NCBI GenBank assembly: GCA_017948555.1
Contig: JAFMYY010000016.1
Coordinates: 79,681 to 143,680 of the forward strand
Direction: 5' to 3'
Source: Cesiribacteraceae bacterium YIM B00369
GTDB lineage: Bacteria; Bacteroidota; Bacteroidia; Cytophagales; Cyclobacteriaceae
DNA length: 64,000 nt
Part shown: positions 63,096 through 64,000 of the stretch, in pieces
How the letters are laid out: every line of letters starts with the position of its first letter
How positions within the stretch are numbered: position 1 is the stretch's first letter
Translations under genes and position numbers: made by a program
The notes under the pieces: model-generated
What the model saw: the letters and a program-made list of their open reading frames with translations, nothing else
What the model was told of the DNA's origin: nothing
Databases searched by the model: none

Positions 63096-63826
63096 TGTTC
63101 TGTTGCAGATTGATAATACTCCACTATTTTTACTAAAGCATATTCAGGGTTTTTCCTGAAAACTATTCCATTTTTCCGCAGCTCTTTCCTTATTATCTTC
63201 TTCCTATCCTGCAAAACCTTAAAAACATGGCTTTTCCTTTTTACAGAATAAAATAAACCATCCTTTAAAAGATAGAAGTTATTTTCCTGTTCAAATTCTC
63301 TCTCCACCGTCATTTCTCTTATTCTCTCATCTACCCTCTTTTGCCTCTTTACAAAAACTGAAATATCACCTTCATAAATCCTTTCCACTATGCCTGACGG
63401 CGCCATCAAGTCAGCTGTGTCTGAAGTTAGAAAATTTACAAATGTTTTTTTAAGGATTGTAAATGAGTTAAGTTCCCGTTTTTGCACCTGAATTCTTAAG
63501 AAGCCGTTTGGATGTCGGATTAACAGTTCATCCTGAAGGAGGTCATAAAGAAGCGGGACATTCTTATATAAATTTCCCTGATAAACCACACTTCCGTATA
63601 TCCAATCTGACGTTTCAAAAAACTGGTGCCCTTTTATAACCTTTTTTACCCCAACATATACTTTCCCTTTGTACAGGGAAGAATTCTCTCCTATTACATT
63701 AGTGTATAAGGACAATGTTTTTTCCTGGTGCGGCTCAGGAAAAGAGGAGCGTTGTGCAAAAAGCACTCCCGGAAGAAGTGTAAAACAGAATAAGAGCAGG
63801 ATTGGGATGGAAAGGAATAGTTTCAT
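63092..63826 (-). CDS. exported protein of unknown function at the head of the TonB-receptor operon
   Basis: The 244-residue protein has a signal peptide (1-25, VLFAQ). Its mature part is basic and beta-rich up to about 135 (GKVYVGVKKVIKGHQFFETSDWIYGSVVYQGNLYKNVPLLYDL), then charged and helical (RQKRVDERIREMTVEREFEQENN, KVLQDRKKIIRKEL). No catalytic motif is seen. It overlaps the receptor start by 4 bp (ATGA), which ties its expression and probably its function to the receptor. It may be a periplasmic or surface accessory protein. Confidence 0.7.
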   Translation of the reverse strand: MKLFLSIPILLLFCFTLLPGVLFAQRSSFPEPHQEKTLSLYTNVIGENSSLYKGKVYVGVKKVIKGHQFFETSDWIYGSVVYQGNLYKNVPLLYDLLQDELLIRHPNGFLRIQVQKRELNSFTILKKTFVNFLTSDTADLMAPSGIVERIYEGDISVFVKRQKRVDERIREMTVEREFEQENNFYLLKDGLFYSVKRKSHVFKVLQDRKKIIRKELRKNGIVFRKNPEYALVKIVEYYQSATEQ

Positions 63827-64000
63827 ATTAGCACCTTTTTTACAGGCTAATCATTTGATTTTGAATATCCCGGCAGCTAAAATATAACCAATTAAACACT
63901 GTAGCATCAATTCTTTAGCGGAAAGGATTTGCATCTTAATCAATTTTTATTGTAATAACGACAGTGTCCAGAAAAGTGTGTAAATGAAAATTCAGGCTCT

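Noticed and set aside
1..64000. CRISPR arrays, prophage or integrase genes
   Set aside because: No regularly spaced direct repeats, cas genes, integrases or phage structural genes were found; the only mobile-element hint is at the right edge.

Overview
The window looks like chromosomal DNA of a Bacteroidota species, most likely of the order Cytophagales. The signs are a SusC/SusD/SusE outer-membrane set, a type IX secretion C-terminal sorting domain, DUF4249 and DUF5686 proteins, a long-form NusB, lipoproteins with short lipoboxes, almost no Shine-Dalgarno sequences, and promoters of the TTTG-N19-TAnnTTTG type (best seen before tRNA-His). The species assignment is inference; there is no rRNA in the window.

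Positions 1-31000 are mostly housekeeping. They hold a transsulfuration enzyme (5' end outside the window), a fatty acid desaturase, a secreted alpha/beta hydrolase, a pyruvate-oxidase-like ThDP enzyme divergent from a DUF5686 outer-membrane protein, a small lipoprotein, glycine decarboxylase (gcvP) divergent from an M28 peptidase, a DEAD-box helicase divergent from dihydroorotase, and tRNA-His. A minus-strand cluster follows: nusB, a YtxH protein, NAD isocitrate dehydrogenase, a DUF1573 lipoprotein, yajC, a YbbR protein and coaE. Next come leucine dehydrogenase, an ABC exporter half, a TlpA-like secreted protein and a two-TM hypothetical protein.

Positions 31000-50100 are an alpha-glucan (starch/maltodextrin) utilization locus, all on the minus strand. 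In transcription order it has a lipoprotein resembling six-hairpin glycosidases, a SusR-like membrane-spanning regulator, susC, susD, a SusE-like lipoprotein, a GH31 alpha-glucosidase, a GH13 lipoprotein and a large GH13 enzyme with a T9SS sorting domain. The regulator gene and susC are separated by 366 bp. That stretch holds two inverted copies of an 11-bp-periodic direct repeat, AGGTTAACANNAGGTTA, which is a strong candidate for the regulator's binding site. Hairpins lie between the enzyme genes.

Positions 50600-56600 hold a small soluble hypothetical protein, an XRE regulator with a membrane partner, and a tesA / ybbA-ybbP divergon with the same arrangement as in Escherichia coli. Positions 56700-63830 are a compact minus-strand operon: a secreted hypothetical protein, a TonB-dependent receptor with an STN domain, a DUF4249 lipoprotein, and an 801-residue protein that combines macroglobulin-like domains with a TonB-plug-like segment but has no beta-barrel. 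This last operon is the most likely undescribed system here. The assignments are from reading the sequence only; no database search was run.
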